This document shows positions 1-9,092 of a stretch of DNA of 64,000 bases, in pieces. The first letter of the stretch is position 1. Each line of letters begins with the position of its first letter. Source of the stretch: MGML01 sp964493985 (GTDB taxonomy: Bacteria > Chloroflexota > Dehalococcoidia > Dehalococcoidales > UBA2162); NCBI GenBank assembly GCA_964493985.1, contig CAZBQL010000002.1, forward strand, positions 1 to 64,000, in the 5' to 3' direction. Position numbers and translations under genes: made by a program. Under the pieces are notes generated by a model. The model made no database searches. It was not told the origin of the DNA and saw nothing but the letters and a program-made list of their open reading frames with translations.

Positions 1-180
1 ATAACGCATTATTATGAATTATCCTGTGCCAAGAGCACCGGAGGTTCTTGTACTAATTAAGTGGATATAGTTTAATCACCCGCTATATACGTGTCAAGTT
101 GAAGTAAAGCCATCAAGTAAACAAAGATAATAATTTAGACTTAGTCACATGAAATTGCGTTGAGCATGGCATGAATTTTC
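1..180. other. Left edge, no gene recognised
   Basis: A short plus-strand reading frame is open from base 1 to a TAA at 58-60 and could be the last 19 codons of a gene lying to the left, but it is too short to identify. The rest up to 180 is AT-rich with no supported gene. The conserved promoter element begins at 181. Confidence 0.4.
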
Positions 181-224
181 AAAATGTCATAGATTTGTAA
201 TTTATCCTTCTCTAATTTTATGCC
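181..224 (+). promoter_or_regulatory. Conserved 44-bp promoter element, copy 1 (upstream of small ORF and otsA)
   Basis: It begins AAAATGTCATAG, continues into a -35-like TTGTAA at 195-200, and after exactly 17 bases has a -10-like TTATGC at 218-223 within TTTTATGCC. Five other copies in the window have the same upstream box and identical spacing. The expected transcript start near 230 leaves about 105 bases of leader before the small ORF at 336. No hairpin or riboswitch was recognised in that leader. Confidence 0.7.
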
Positions 225-335
225 CGTTTTATTTTATTTCTGTTATTATCTCCATACACTCTTTCCAGAATGGACTTTTCCCGAAAAATATTAGCCGAAT
301 CAATTTGATATTCATCATCAAAGGAGGATAGTGGA

Positions 336-428
336 ATGCCCGCCAAGCCAGGACAAGAGTTCACCTGGACCTTGAAAAACACGCCTATTGCTGCCGGAGA
401 TAATACGGCTATAATAACAGGTTGGTAA
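336..428 (+). CDS. Small protein of 30 residues ahead of otsA
   Basis: This short open frame starts with MPAKPGQEFTWTLKN and ends ITGW before a TAA. It is preceded by AAAGGAGG eight bases before the ATG, one of the best Shine-Dalgarno matches in the window, whereas otsA itself has only a weak one. The stop is six bases before the otsA ATG, so otsA may be translated by coupling. It is the first frame downstream of the promoter element at 181. There is no signal peptide or membrane segment and I do not recognise the family. It could be a genuine microprotein or only a translational leader. Confidence 0.5.
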   Translation: MPAKPGQEFTWTLKNTPIAAGDNTAIITGW

Positions 429-434
429 TGACGG

Positions 435-1925
435 ATGAAGGTACAAAAATGGGATAAGAAAAGATTGTACAACTTTGTACAGGAGAAACTGGGTGATAGC
501 CTGTTTATTGTTGTCTCCAATCGAGAACCATACGTTCATTCAATGTCTGGTAACCAGATAACCTGTAATACTCCGGTCAGTGGACTAACCCAGGCACTGG
601 ACCCTGTAATGCGGGCATCCGGGGGAATCTGGGTAGCCCAGGGAAGTGGGGACGCCGATAAGCAGGTCGTAGACGAAAATGATCGAATATCCGTTCCGCC
701 CGATAACCCCGAATACTCCTTGCGTCGCGTCTGGCTGACGCAGGAAGAAATAGAGGGTTTTTATCTCAACTTTTCCAATGCGGGGTTATGGCCGCTTTGC
801 CACGTCACCTTCACATCACCGATGTTTACAGAATCCGACTGGGAAATCTATCAGAAGGTAAATCGCATTTTCGCTGATGTAGTTACCCGGGAGGTAGGCG
901 ATCGAAAAGCAGTAGTGCTGGTGCAGGACTATCACTTCGCACTGCTGCCTCGCTTGCTTAAAGAACGGAATTCTGATCTGACTATCGGTCAATTCTGGCA
1001 CATTCCCTGGCCTCCCTACGAACAGTTTCGGACCTGCCCCTGGCAGGAGGAGATACTTGACGGTATGCTGGGAAATGACCTTATGGGGTTCCATATCGGG
1101 TCTTTCTGCGATAACTACCTGGAAACGGCAGAGAAACTGACCGATGCGAAAGTTGATTTCAGCAGGTCCGCTATTACTTACCGTGGAAAGAACACACTGG
1201 TGCAGCCATTTCCGATCAGTGTCGACTTCGATAGCATTTCACGGGAAGCGAACGGAGATGCAGTGGACGTGGAAATGAACAACTTCAAGCGCGAACTGGA
1301 CCTGGAAGGTATGTATGTAGGTATCGGTATTGATCGAATCGATTATACCAAAGGTATACCTCAGAGGTTGCAGGCACTCGATAAACTTCTGAAAGATAGC
1401 CCTGAATACAGGGAAAAGGTTGTTTTTATCCAGGCGAGCATGCCCAGCCGCACTCAGATAGACACCTACAGTGACCTTATGCGACAGACCGATGAATTAG
1501 CCGAAAATATAAATAACAAATATAGCACCGATTCCTGGAAACCGGTCGTTATGCTTACCCGCCAGCTTACATTACCGGCTTTAAACGCTTTACGAAGGCT
1601 TTCCCGTTTCTGTATCGTCAATTCACTTCACGATGGCATGAATCTGGTTGCCAAAGAATATGTAGCAGCCAGGAATGATGAAGATGGCGTCTTAATTTTA
1701 AGCAAATACACCGGTGCCGCAGCTGAATTGTCTGACGCTCTCCTCATCAATCCGTTTGCCGTCCATGAATTAACCTCCAGGATAAAGGAATCTCTGGAAA
1801 TGCCCGAAGATGAAAGAAGGCGACGGATGAAGAATATGCGAGAGATTGTCGCTGCCAATAATATCTATCGGTGGGGAGCTGATAACATCTCCAGGCTTAT
1901 CTCTCTGCAAAATAAAATGTCATAG
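435..1925 (+). CDS. otsA: Trehalose-6-phosphate synthase (GT20)
   Basis: This 496-residue cytoplasmic glycosyltransferase should join a nucleotide-activated glucose to glucose-6-phosphate to give trehalose-6-phosphate. GT20 motifs appear in order: SNREPYVHS near residue 30, GLTQALDPVM near 50, VQDYHFALLP near 163, WHIPWPPYEQFR near 188, HIGSFCDNYLETA, GIDRIDYTKGIPQRL near 300, SLHDGMNLVAKEY near 400, and SKYTGAAAEL followed by NPF. Length is normal for the family. Translation probably couples to the 30-residue ORF just upstream. No OtsB phosphatase gene lies in the window, so dephosphorylation must be encoded elsewhere or done by another phosphatase. Glucosylglycerol-phosphate synthase is a close relative and cannot be fully excluded by eye. 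The last codons (ATG TCA TAG) lie inside the glgC promoter element. Confidence 0.9.
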   Translation: MKVQKWDKKRLYNFVQEKLGDSLFIVVSNREPYVHSMSGNQITCNTPVSGLTQALDPVMRASGGIWVAQGSGDADKQVVDENDRISVPPDNPEYSLRRVWLTQEEIEGFYLNFSNAGLWPLCHVTFTSPMFTESDWEIYQKVNRIFADVVTREVGDRKAVVLVQDYHFALLPRLLKERNSDLTIGQFWHIPWPPYEQFRTCPWQEEILDGMLGNDLMGFHIGSFCDNYLETAEKLTDAKVDFSRSAITYRGKNTLVQPFPISVDFDSISREANGDAVDVEMNNFKRELDLEGMYVGIGIDRIDYTKGIPQRLQALDKLLKDSPEYREKVVFIQASMPSRTQIDTYSDLMRQTDELAENINNKYSTDSWKPVVMLTRQLTLPALNALRRLSRFCIVNSLHDGMNLVAKEYVAARNDEDGVLILSKYTGAAAELSDALLINPFAVHELTSRIKESLEMPEDERRRRMKNMREIVAANNIYRWGADNISRLISLQNKMS

Positions 1926-1957
1926 TTTTGTGATATTCTTTTCCGAAATTTTATAAC
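1914..1957 (+). promoter_or_regulatory. Conserved 44-bp promoter element, copy 2 (glgC)
   Basis: AAAATGTCATAG lies across the last codons and stop of otsA. It is followed by -35-like TTGTGA at 1928-1933, a 17-base gap and TTATAA at 1951-1956. Transcription would start near 1963, about 95 bases before the chosen glgC start. This implies glgC can be transcribed separately from otsA under the same control. Confidence 0.7.
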
Positions 1958-2058
1958 TTTTACATTCGCTGCCATTTAAAATCTATGTGTATGTTTCCTT
2001 ACCATTGGTAATACTATCCAGTTATTCTTTATCAATTTTCCCAATATTGAAGAGCATT

Positions 2059-3315
2059 ATGAGAAGAAAAGAGACTGCGTTTATTTTAGCTGGCGGGCGA
2101 GGCAAAAGGATGGGAATTCTATGTGATGTCAGGCCAAAACCAGCCCTGTCTTTTGCCGGAAGTTTCCGCGTTGTAGATTTTAGTCTGAGTAACTGCGTTC
2201 ATTCCGGCATCACAAACATTGCCGTGCTGACCGACTATCAACGAGCTTACATGACACACTACCTTAATCATTGGAAACTGGCGAACGGCGCTTCAGTCAA
2301 TTTTAATATCCTTGAACCTCGAAGAGGGTCATACAAAGGGACCGCCGATGCTGTTTACCAGAACATTGAATACCTGCATAAACTTGATGCTGAAATTATC
2401 TTGATACTGGCTGGTGACCATATTTATAAGATGGATTACCGTAAAATGCTTGCTTTTCACGAGAAGATGAAAGCAGATGTTACCGTCGGCCTCGTTAGAG
2501 TTCCGTTCGAAGAAACTTACCGATTCGGCACAGTACGGGTCGCATCCGACTCACGTATAGTAGACTTCGTTGAGAAATCAAAGAATTCACTGAGCAATCT
2601 GGCTTCGATGGGTATTTACGTTTTTAATAAAGATGTGCTCATCAAACGGCTTAGTGAGGATGCTGCCCGCCCGGACTCGCCCCACGACTTTGGCTATGCT
2701 ATTCTTCCCGAAACGGTACGCTATGACAGGTTATTCGCCTACAAGTTCAAAGGTTACTGGCAGGATATCGGCACAAAAGACGCCTACTTCGACGCAAATA
2801 TGGAGCTTGTAAAGCCCCAACCTTCCTTCAGCATCAATGGTAATTGGAGCATACTGAGTGACAGGCGACATTCGGCTTCACCGATGAGACCAGATCAAGG
2901 TGTTATCGAGAACAGTATTGTTAGTCCAGGGTGTATTATCGAAGGTTGCGTGCAAAACTCTATCCTGTCACCCGGTGTCAGGATAGAAAAGCAGGCCACC
3001 GTCAGGAATTCGATCCTGATGTCAGGGGTTTCGGTTGGTTACCACAGCGTAATCGACCGCTGTATTCTGGATGAGGATATCAATGTTGGCCGGTTCTGTT
3101 ACATTGGATTTGGCAAGGACCTGTTTACGGAATCCTGCGACATAACGACAGTAGGAAAGGGAGTAACGATCCCGAGTCATACTGCCGTGGGAAGAGATTG
3201 CACGATAATGCCCCATGTTGAACCATCTGATTTCCAGGGAAGCATGATTCCTTCAGGTACAACCTTATCTCGTAAAAGTGATAGACTGAGACAGCTCACT
3301 GAAATAATTGCTTGA
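2059..3315 (+). CDS. glgC: Glucose-1-phosphate adenylyltransferase (ADP-glucose pyrophosphorylase)
   Basis: This 418-residue enzyme makes ADP-glucose from ATP and glucose-1-phosphate, the donor for glycogen synthesis and possibly for the neighbouring OtsA. The nucleotide-binding start FILAGGRGKRMG is at residues 8-19. Further in are RPKPALSFAG, GTADAVYQN, LAGDHIYKMDY, FVEKSK, ASMGIYVFNKDVL and GYWQDIGT. The last third is a left-handed beta-helix of hexapeptide repeats (ENSIVSPGCIIEGC onwards). The frame is open from a GTG at 1987, but the ATG at 2059 has GAAGAG just upstream and gives the normal N-terminus. No glycogen synthase glgA is in the window, so ADP-glucose may feed a GlgM-like route or a distant glgA. 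Confidence 0.93.
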   Translation: MRRKETAFILAGGRGKRMGILCDVRPKPALSFAGSFRVVDFSLSNCVHSGITNIAVLTDYQRAYMTHYLNHWKLANGASVNFNILEPRRGSYKGTADAVYQNIEYLHKLDAEIILILAGDHIYKMDYRKMLAFHEKMKADVTVGLVRVPFEETYRFGTVRVASDSRIVDFVEKSKNSLSNLASMGIYVFNKDVLIKRLSEDAARPDSPHDFGYAILPETVRYDRLFAYKFKGYWQDIGTKDAYFDANMELVKPQPSFSINGNWSILSDRRHSASPMRPDQGVIENSIVSPGCIIEGCVQNSILSPGVRIEKQATVRNSILMSGVSVGYHSVIDRCILDEDINVGRFCYIGFGKDLFTESCDITTVGKGVTIPSHTAVGRDCTIMPHVEPSDFQGSMIPSGTTLSRKSDRLRQLTEIIA

Positions 3316-3577
3316 ATCGATTATTATTTTAATATCCGCCAAAGTGGGAAGAAAAGGACCAGTGTTATACCGGGAGCTCGAGACCTGCTTGAGAAAGATA
3401 GTATGTTAGATGCATTGGATCCTTACTGAAACGCATCAGAGTAGTTTGACAGAATCTCCCGGTAAAGAAATCGAAGCCTACAACCAGGAAGAGAAAAGGA
3501 AACTGCCAACTGATTTTTAGAAAGAAGCTGCCGAATTCTGGCCTTATAGACTGCTTTTGTATACAATGTAAGAATTG
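3316..3577. other. Gap between glgC and glgE
   Basis: No intact gene is seen. Short open fragments occur, for example a run ending KRKLPTDF before TAG near 3520, but they have no start with a ribosome site. The stretch may hold the decayed end of a former gene and the glgE promoter. Confidence 0.35.
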
Positions 3578-3613
3578 ATGAGTAAGGTTCCAGATTCAGG
3601 TATCTTCATATGA
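3578..3613 (+). CDS. Possible 11-codon leader ORF overlapping the glgE start
   Basis: The frame MSKVPDSGIFI ends in a TGA that overlaps the glgE ATG in the arrangement ATGA. glgE lacks a clear Shine-Dalgarno sequence, so translation could be handed on from this ORF. The ribosome site of the ORF itself is also weak, so this may be chance. Confidence 0.2.
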   Translation: MSKVPDSGIFI

Positions 3614-5595
3614 ACAAGAAAAAACTTAGCAATCAGCGAATCATTATTGACCGGGTAGAGCCAGAAATTGACTGTGGCCGGTTTCCTGCTAAACGAATAA
3701 CAGGCGACACAGTGAAGGTCGAAGCTGATATTTTTGCCGATGGCCACGATGTCCTCACGGCTGTTCTGAAACATCGGAGAGAATGGGAAACAGACTGGAC
3801 TGAAACACACATGGAACCACTTGTTAATGACCGGTGGAGTGGTTCATTCGTTGTTCAAAATCCGGGGAAGTACAAATACACCATTTCTGCCTGGATAAAC
3901 AGGTTCGGTACGTGGCAGCAAAACCTGGAAAAGAAGGCAAACGTCAGGCAGTCTACTTCTGTGGATTTCATCGAAGGAGCCGAATTGCTGAAAGTTACCA
4001 TTTCCGGTGCTTCGGTTAAAGATAAGGAATCCCTCCGTAAAGCGATCGATGTTTTCGCGGGTGACGATAAATCTTTATCGTACAAGACAAGACTGGCTCT
4101 GAGTAAGAACCTTACAGGATTGATGAAAAGGTACCCGGACACCGGTTCCATTGTAAGCTACTTCAAAGAACTTGAAATAATCGTCGATTCTGCTATTGCC
4201 GGGTTCAGTTCCTGGTATGAGATTTTCCCACGCTCATGCGCTGAAAAAAGCGGAGAACACGGAACGTTCAAAGATTGTGAGAGGTGGCTGCCCTATATAG
4301 CCGGAATGGGTTTTGACGTACTTTATTTTCCTCCGATTCATCCTATCGGTAAGACCAGCCGGAAAGGTAAAAACAATACTACCGAAGCCATGCCTGATGA
4401 TCCTGGTACCCCCTGGGCTATTGGTTCTATCGAGGGCGGGCACAAAGCGGTCCATCCTCAACTAGGTACACTGCAGGAATTTCATTCACTGTTGGAAAAA
4501 GCCCGGGAACATTGCATTGAAATTGCCCTGGATATCGCCTTCCAGTGTTCGCCCGATCACCCCTACGTGAAAGAACATCCGGAGTGGTTCCGCTGGCGTC
4601 CGGATGGTACTGTACAGTATGCCGAAAATCCGCCGAAAAAATATCAGGATATCTATCCATTCAACTTTGAGACCGATCACTGGCAGGAACTATGGGAAGA
4701 ATTAAAAAGCATCGTTGATTTCTGGATAGACCAGGGAGTGCGAATTTTCCGTGTAGACAACCCGCATACCAAGCCGTTTGGTTTCCTGGAATGGATGATA
4801 GCCGGAATTAAGCAAAAACATCCGGAAGTATTATTCCTTGCTGAAGCATTTACCCGCCCCAAGATAATGTACCGCCTGGCAAAACTGGGTTTCAGCCAGT
4901 CATATACTTACTTCACCTGGCGTAATACTAAATGGGAATTAACCCAGTACCTGACCGAGCTAACAACTACCGAAGTTGTAGAATTTTTCCGCCCGAACTT
5001 CTGGCTTAACACACCGGATATACTAAGTGATTACCTGAGAGATGGCGGAAAACCTGCGTTTATGAGCCGGATTGTCCTTGCCGCTACTCTTTCCGGCAAC
5101 TATGGAATTTACGGCCCTGCTTTCGAGTTGTACGAGAATCGTCGTAAAGATACGGAGAGTGAAGAATACCTTAACTCTGAAAAATACGAACTTAAACACT
5201 GGAACACAGAAAGCCCTGATAGCCTGAAGGAATTTATCACAGGGATAAATCTTATCCGGAGGGAAAACCCCTCTCTGCATAGTGTCTTGAATCTGCACTT
5301 TCATACGGTGGATAACGACCAGCTTATATGTTACAGCAGGCAGGATGAAAAGGCATCGAATAATCTTCTTATTGTGGTCAATCTTGATTACAGGTACAAG
5401 CAATCAGGATGGGTATATCTTGAACTCGACAAACTCTCTATGAAGCAGGATGAATCTTACGAAGTACATGACCTGTTGACAGGAGCAGTATACAGGTGGC
5501 AAGGCTCGCGTAATTATGTGGAATTGGACCCGGAGAAGATACCGGCGCATATCTTTAAAATCAGGCGTTTTGATCAGTTAGCGGAAATAGACTGA
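3610..5595 (+). CDS. glgE: Alpha-1,4-glucan:maltose-1-phosphate maltosyltransferase
   Basis: GlgE (661 residues, GH13) transfers maltose from maltose-1-phosphate to growing alpha-1,4-glucan chains. Family hallmarks are GFDVLYFPPIHPIGK near residue 236, the run PWAIGSIEGGHKAVHP near 270, the nucleophile motif FRVDNPHTKPF with Asp383, and LAEAFTRP with the acid/base Glu412. The first 190 residues form the expected N-terminal beta and helical domains. The TreS-maltokinase fusion that makes its substrate starts 26 bases downstream, and a branching enzyme lies in the same operon, so all GlgE-pathway steps are present together. The start at 3610 has a weak ribosome site and may depend on the upstream mini-ORF. 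Confidence 0.95.
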   Translation: MNKKKLSNQRIIIDRVEPEIDCGRFPAKRITGDTVKVEADIFADGHDVLTAVLKHRREWETDWTETHMEPLVNDRWSGSFVVQNPGKYKYTISAWINRFGTWQQNLEKKANVRQSTSVDFIEGAELLKVTISGASVKDKESLRKAIDVFAGDDKSLSYKTRLALSKNLTGLMKRYPDTGSIVSYFKELEIIVDSAIAGFSSWYEIFPRSCAEKSGEHGTFKDCERWLPYIAGMGFDVLYFPPIHPIGKTSRKGKNNTTEAMPDDPGTPWAIGSIEGGHKAVHPQLGTLQEFHSLLEKAREHCIEIALDIAFQCSPDHPYVKEHPEWFRWRPDGTVQYAENPPKKYQDIYPFNFETDHWQELWEELKSIVDFWIDQGVRIFRVDNPHTKPFGFLEWMIAGIKQKHPEVLFLAEAFTRPKIMYRLAKLGFSQSYTYFTWRNTKWELTQYLTELTTTEVVEFFRPNFWLNTPDILSDYLRDGGKPAFMSRIVLAATLSGNYGIYGPAFELYENRRKDTESEEYLNSEKYELKHWNTESPDSLKEFITGINLIRRENPSLHSVLNLHFHTVDNDQLICYSRQDEKASNNLLIVVNLDYRYKQSGWVYLELDKLSMKQDESYEVHDLLTGAVYRWQGSRNYVELDPEKIPAHIFKIRRFDQLAEID

Positions 5596-5621
5596 AAAAA
5601 CGGTTGATAGACAGGAGCCAT

Positions 5622-8600
5622 ATGGTAACGAAAGATAAAAATTATTTCTGGCGTGACGAAGATCCTCTTTGGTACAAGGATGCTGTTATCTATGAGTTGC
5701 ATGTACGAGCCTTTTATGACAGTGACGGGGATGGCACCGGCGATTTTCCGGGGCTTACCCAGAAGCTTGATTATCTCCAGGACCTGGGTATTACTGCTAT
5801 ATGGCTGCTCCCATTTTATCCATCACCATTCAAAGATGACGGATACGACGTTTCCTATTATACCGGAGTTCACCCCGGTTACGGATCGATCAGGGATGTT
5901 AAAAACTTAATTAGAGAAGCAAATTTGCGCGGGCTTCGTGTTATTACCGAGTTGATACTGAACCATACTTCCAATCAGCATCCCTGGTTCCAGAGGGCGC
6001 GTCGTGCGCCACGAGAAAGTCCAGCCCATCAATTCTACGTCTGGAGTGATAATCAGGACAGATATAAAGAAGCCCGTGTAATCTTCAAAGATTTCGAACA
6101 GTCGAATTGGGCATGGGACCCTATGGCCGGAAGCTATTACTGGCATCGTTTCTACTCTCACCAGCCGGATCTCAATTATAACAATCCTGAAGTGCGCCAG
6201 GAAATGCAGAAAGTAATCAATTTCTGGTTTGGCATGGGAGTTTCCGGTCTACGACTGGATGCCATTCCTTACCTCTACGAGAGAGAAGGGACCAATTGCG
6301 AAAATTTACCGGAAACACACGCATATCTCAAAGAACTACGAAGAAAAATAGACTCGAGATTCCAGAACCGGATGCTTCTCGCCGAAGCAAATCAGTGGTC
6401 TGAGGACGCTGTTAATTATTTTGGTGATAGTGATGAGTGCCAAATGGCCTATCATTTTCCTTTAATGCCGCGAATGTTTATGGCAATTCGCATGGAAGAC
6501 CGATTCCCGATTATTGATATACTCCAGAATACCCCTTCCATACCGGATACCTGCCAGTGGGCACTTTTTCTCCGAAATCATGACGAGCTTACTCTGGAAA
6601 TGGTAACCGATGAAGAGCGCGACTATATGTACCGGGTTTATGCCTATGACACCCACGCAAGGGTTAATCTTGGAATCAGACGCCGCCTGGCCCCTTTACT
6701 TAATAATGATCGAAAAAAGATAGAATTGATGAACGGTCTCCTTTTTTCACTACCCGGCACGCCGATTATATACTATGGCGATGAAATAGGTATGGGAGAC
6801 AATATTTTTCTTGGTGACCGTGACGGTGTTCGCACCCCGATGCAGTGGAGTGCAGACAGAAATGCCGGCTTCTCCCGCGCCAACCCTCAAAAACTATATT
6901 TACCGGTAATTTTTGATCCGGAGTACCACTATGAAGCCTGTAATGTCGAGAACCAGCAGAACAATCAGGATTCTCTTCTCTGGTGGATGAAGAGACTGAT
7001 TTCTGCCAGGAAGCATTTTAAGGCTATTAGCCGCGGCAGCCTCAAATTTCTCCAACCGCCTAACCGGAAAATTCTTGCTTTCATAAGACGGTATGGAAAT
7101 GAGAGCATACTCGTTGTTGCTAACCTTTCCCGGCATGCTCAGCATACCGGACTGAACCTTACGGAATTTGAGGGACTCTCTCCGGTTGAAATTTTCGGTA
7201 AAGCTGAGTTCCCGGTTATCGGTGAATCAACCTACCAGTTGACACTCGGTCCCTATTCTTTCTACTGGTTTTCACTGGAACGGAGTCCGGAAGAACAAGT
7301 CACTGTAAAAAATTTACGGGTAAAACCTGTTATTCCGGAATTATTGGTTTCACAGAATTGGAAAAATCTTTATGCAAAAACAAAAAAACCGGCGTTTGCA
7401 GCGGTATTACTGCAATACGCTACGGGGAAACGCTGGTTCGCCGGTAAATCCAGGGAAATAGTATCTTCTTCAATAGAGGAATGTATTACTATCCCATTTG
7501 ATCAAAGTGAATATCACATGATTATGTTGCGAATCGATTACACAGACGATGAGCCTGAGACGTACTTGATTCCTGTTGGCTTTGCCCTCGGAGAACAAGC
7601 TGAAAAGATAATGAACGAAAATCAACAAGCGATTATTTCAAGAGTAAAGCTAAAAACAAGAACCGGCGAAAGAACGGGCATCATATATGATCCAACGATA
7701 TCGAGGTATTTTCGTGAAATGTTACTGAATGCTGTGGGCAGACGGCGGCATTTCAAAGGAGAAAAGGGAGAGCTGGCGGCCGATTGCTCAAGACGTTTGT
7801 TTAATCTTTTACGTAAACCTGCAAAGGAAACTCAGGAGTCGTCTCTTTTGCAGGGCGAACAGTCAAATACATCGTTCGTGTATGGTGACAGGTTTAAATT
7901 TAAGCTGTTTCGTCGTTTGGAGGAAGGTGTAAGCCCTGAACTGGAAATTGGCAAGTTCTTTACCGAAATCCAGCCGTTTTCCAACACTGCATCCGTAGCA
8001 GGCTTCGTCGAGTACAGACGCCGCTGGAAGGAGTCGGTAACCCTGGGGATTTTACATGGTTATGTACAAAACGAAGGTGACGCCTGGCGTTATACGCTCG
8101 ACTCCCTGGGACAATTTTTCGAAAGAGTTCTTGTACATCCGGAAGTTGAACTACAGATGCCCGCCGGAACATGTTTGCTGGATAATGCCAATGAAACTGT
8201 TCCCGAAGAAATAGGCAACCTGATCGGTCCGTATTTAACTCCGGCGCAACTTCTCGGACAGCGCACCGCTGAAATGCACCTGGCTTTCGGATCGGCAGTT
8301 GATGACCCTAATTTCGTACCGGAACCGTTTTCGATAACTTACCAGCGTGCTTTATTCCATGGCATGAGAAGTTTTGCCCACCAGGTTATGCAACGGTTAG
8401 AGAGCCGTGTAAGGTATCTGCCTGATGATGTAAAAGAAAGCGCCAGAAAAGTAATAGGGCTTGAAAATTCTATTGTAGAAAAATACCGAGAAGTTACAAG
8501 GAACAAGATAACAGGTATGAGAACCAGGAATCATGGCGACTACCATCTTGGTCAGGTCCTTTATACGGGCAATGACTTCATTATCATTGATTTTGAGGGT

Positions 8601-9044
8601 GAACCTGCCCGTTCTCTCGGAGAGCGCCGTATTAAACGGACACCCCTCCGAGACGTCGCCGCCATGATACGCTCGTTTCATTACGCTGCGTACGTTGCCC
8701 TGCATGGTCAATCCGCAACGCCGCATCGTGTAGAAGATCTTCCGGTTCTCGAAAAATGGGCGGTTTGCTGGTATATGTGGGTTACTTCCGTATTCCTCAG
8801 CTCATACCTGGAAATAATGATGGATTCCCCGATACTTCCGGAGACCAGGGACGGACAGAGAACCTTACTTGAGGCCTATCTACTGGACAAAGCCGTTTAT
8901 GAAATAAATTACGAATTGAATAATCGACCTGACTGGATAGGATTACCGATCCAGGGAGTTCTTGAAGTGCTCGGGATCGAAAACGAATCTGCCGGTGAAA
9001 AACTGCCTGAAAAACAGGGAGAATTAACAAAGAGGCTGCAATGA
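5622..9044 (+). CDS. treS: Trehalose synthase/maltokinase fusion (TreS-Mak)
   Basis: The 1140-residue protein joins two enzymes. Residues 1 to about 550 are trehalose synthase, which interconverts maltose and trehalose: YELHVRAFYDSDGDG, LILNHTS, GLRLDAIPYLYE with nucleophile Asp213, LLAEANQW with Glu255, and LRNHDELTLEM with Asp321. After a linker, the second half is a maltokinase: WFAGKSREI, FKLFRRLEEGVSPELE, MRTRNHGDYHLGQV (kinase catalytic loop) and IIIDFEGEPARSLGERR (metal-binding Asp). It would phosphorylate maltose to maltose-1-phosphate for the adjacent GlgE. The frame extends to a TTG at 5604, but the ATG at 5622 follows AGGAG at good spacing. The stop overlaps a 15-codon ORF in the form ATGA. 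Confidence 0.95.
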   Translation: MVTKDKNYFWRDEDPLWYKDAVIYELHVRAFYDSDGDGTGDFPGLTQKLDYLQDLGITAIWLLPFYPSPFKDDGYDVSYYTGVHPGYGSIRDVKNLIREANLRGLRVITELILNHTSNQHPWFQRARRAPRESPAHQFYVWSDNQDRYKEARVIFKDFEQSNWAWDPMAGSYYWHRFYSHQPDLNYNNPEVRQEMQKVINFWFGMGVSGLRLDAIPYLYEREGTNCENLPETHAYLKELRRKIDSRFQNRMLLAEANQWSEDAVNYFGDSDECQMAYHFPLMPRMFMAIRMEDRFPIIDILQNTPSIPDTCQWALFLRNHDELTLEMVTDEERDYMYRVYAYDTHARVNLGIRRRLAPLLNNDRKKIELMNGLLFSLPGTPIIYYGDEIGMGDNIFLGDRDGVRTPMQWSADRNAGFSRANPQKLYLPVIFDPEYHYEACNVENQQNNQDSLLWWMKRLISARKHFKAISRGSLKFLQPPNRKILAFIRRYGNESILVVANLSRHAQHTGLNLTEFEGLSPVEIFGKAEFPVIGESTYQLTLGPYSFYWFSLERSPEEQVTVKNLRVKPVIPELLVSQNWKNLYAKTKKPAFAAVLLQYATGKRWFAGKSREIVSSSIEECITIPFDQSEYHMIMLRIDYTDDEPETYLIPVGFALGEQAEKIMNENQQAIISRVKLKTRTGERTGIIYDPTISRYFREMLLNAVGRRRHFKGEKGELAADCSRRLFNLLRKPAKETQESSLLQGEQSNTSFVYGDRFKFKLFRRLEEGVSPELEIGKFFTEIQPFSNTASVAGFVEYRRRWKESVTLGILHGYVQNEGDAWRYTLDSLGQFFERVLVHPEVELQMPAGTCLLDNANETVPEEIGNLIGPYLTPAQLLGQRTAEMHLAFGSAVDDPNFVPEPFSITYQRALFHGMRSFAHQVMQRLESRVRYLPDDVKESARKVIGLENSIVEKYREVTRNKITGMRTRNHGDYHLGQVLYTGNDFIIIDFEGEPARSLGERRIKRTPLRDVAAMIRSFHYAAYVALHGQSATPHRVEDLPVLEKWAVCWYMWVTSVFLSSYLEIMMDSPILPETRDGQRTLLEAYLLDKAVYEINYELNNRPDWIGLPIQGVLEVLGIENESAGEKLPEKQGELTKRLQ

Positions 9045-9088
9045 AGAACATACAGCAGGATACAAAGGAAACATCAGGGGAAAGATAG
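9041..9088 (+). CDS. Possible 15-residue ORF bridging treS and malQ
   Basis: MKNIQQDTKETSGER starts in ATGA overlap with the treS stop, has AGAGG upstream, and stops four bases before the malQ ATG. It may only keep ribosomes moving between the two genes. No function is proposed. Confidence 0.25.
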   Translation: MKNIQQDTKETSGER

Positions 9089-9092
9089 CGTA

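Noticed and set aside
218..520. Minus-strand frame of 100 codons opposite the otsA leader
   Set aside because: It overlaps the promoter element, the small ORF with a strong ribosome site and the otsA start, and its translation matches nothing known.
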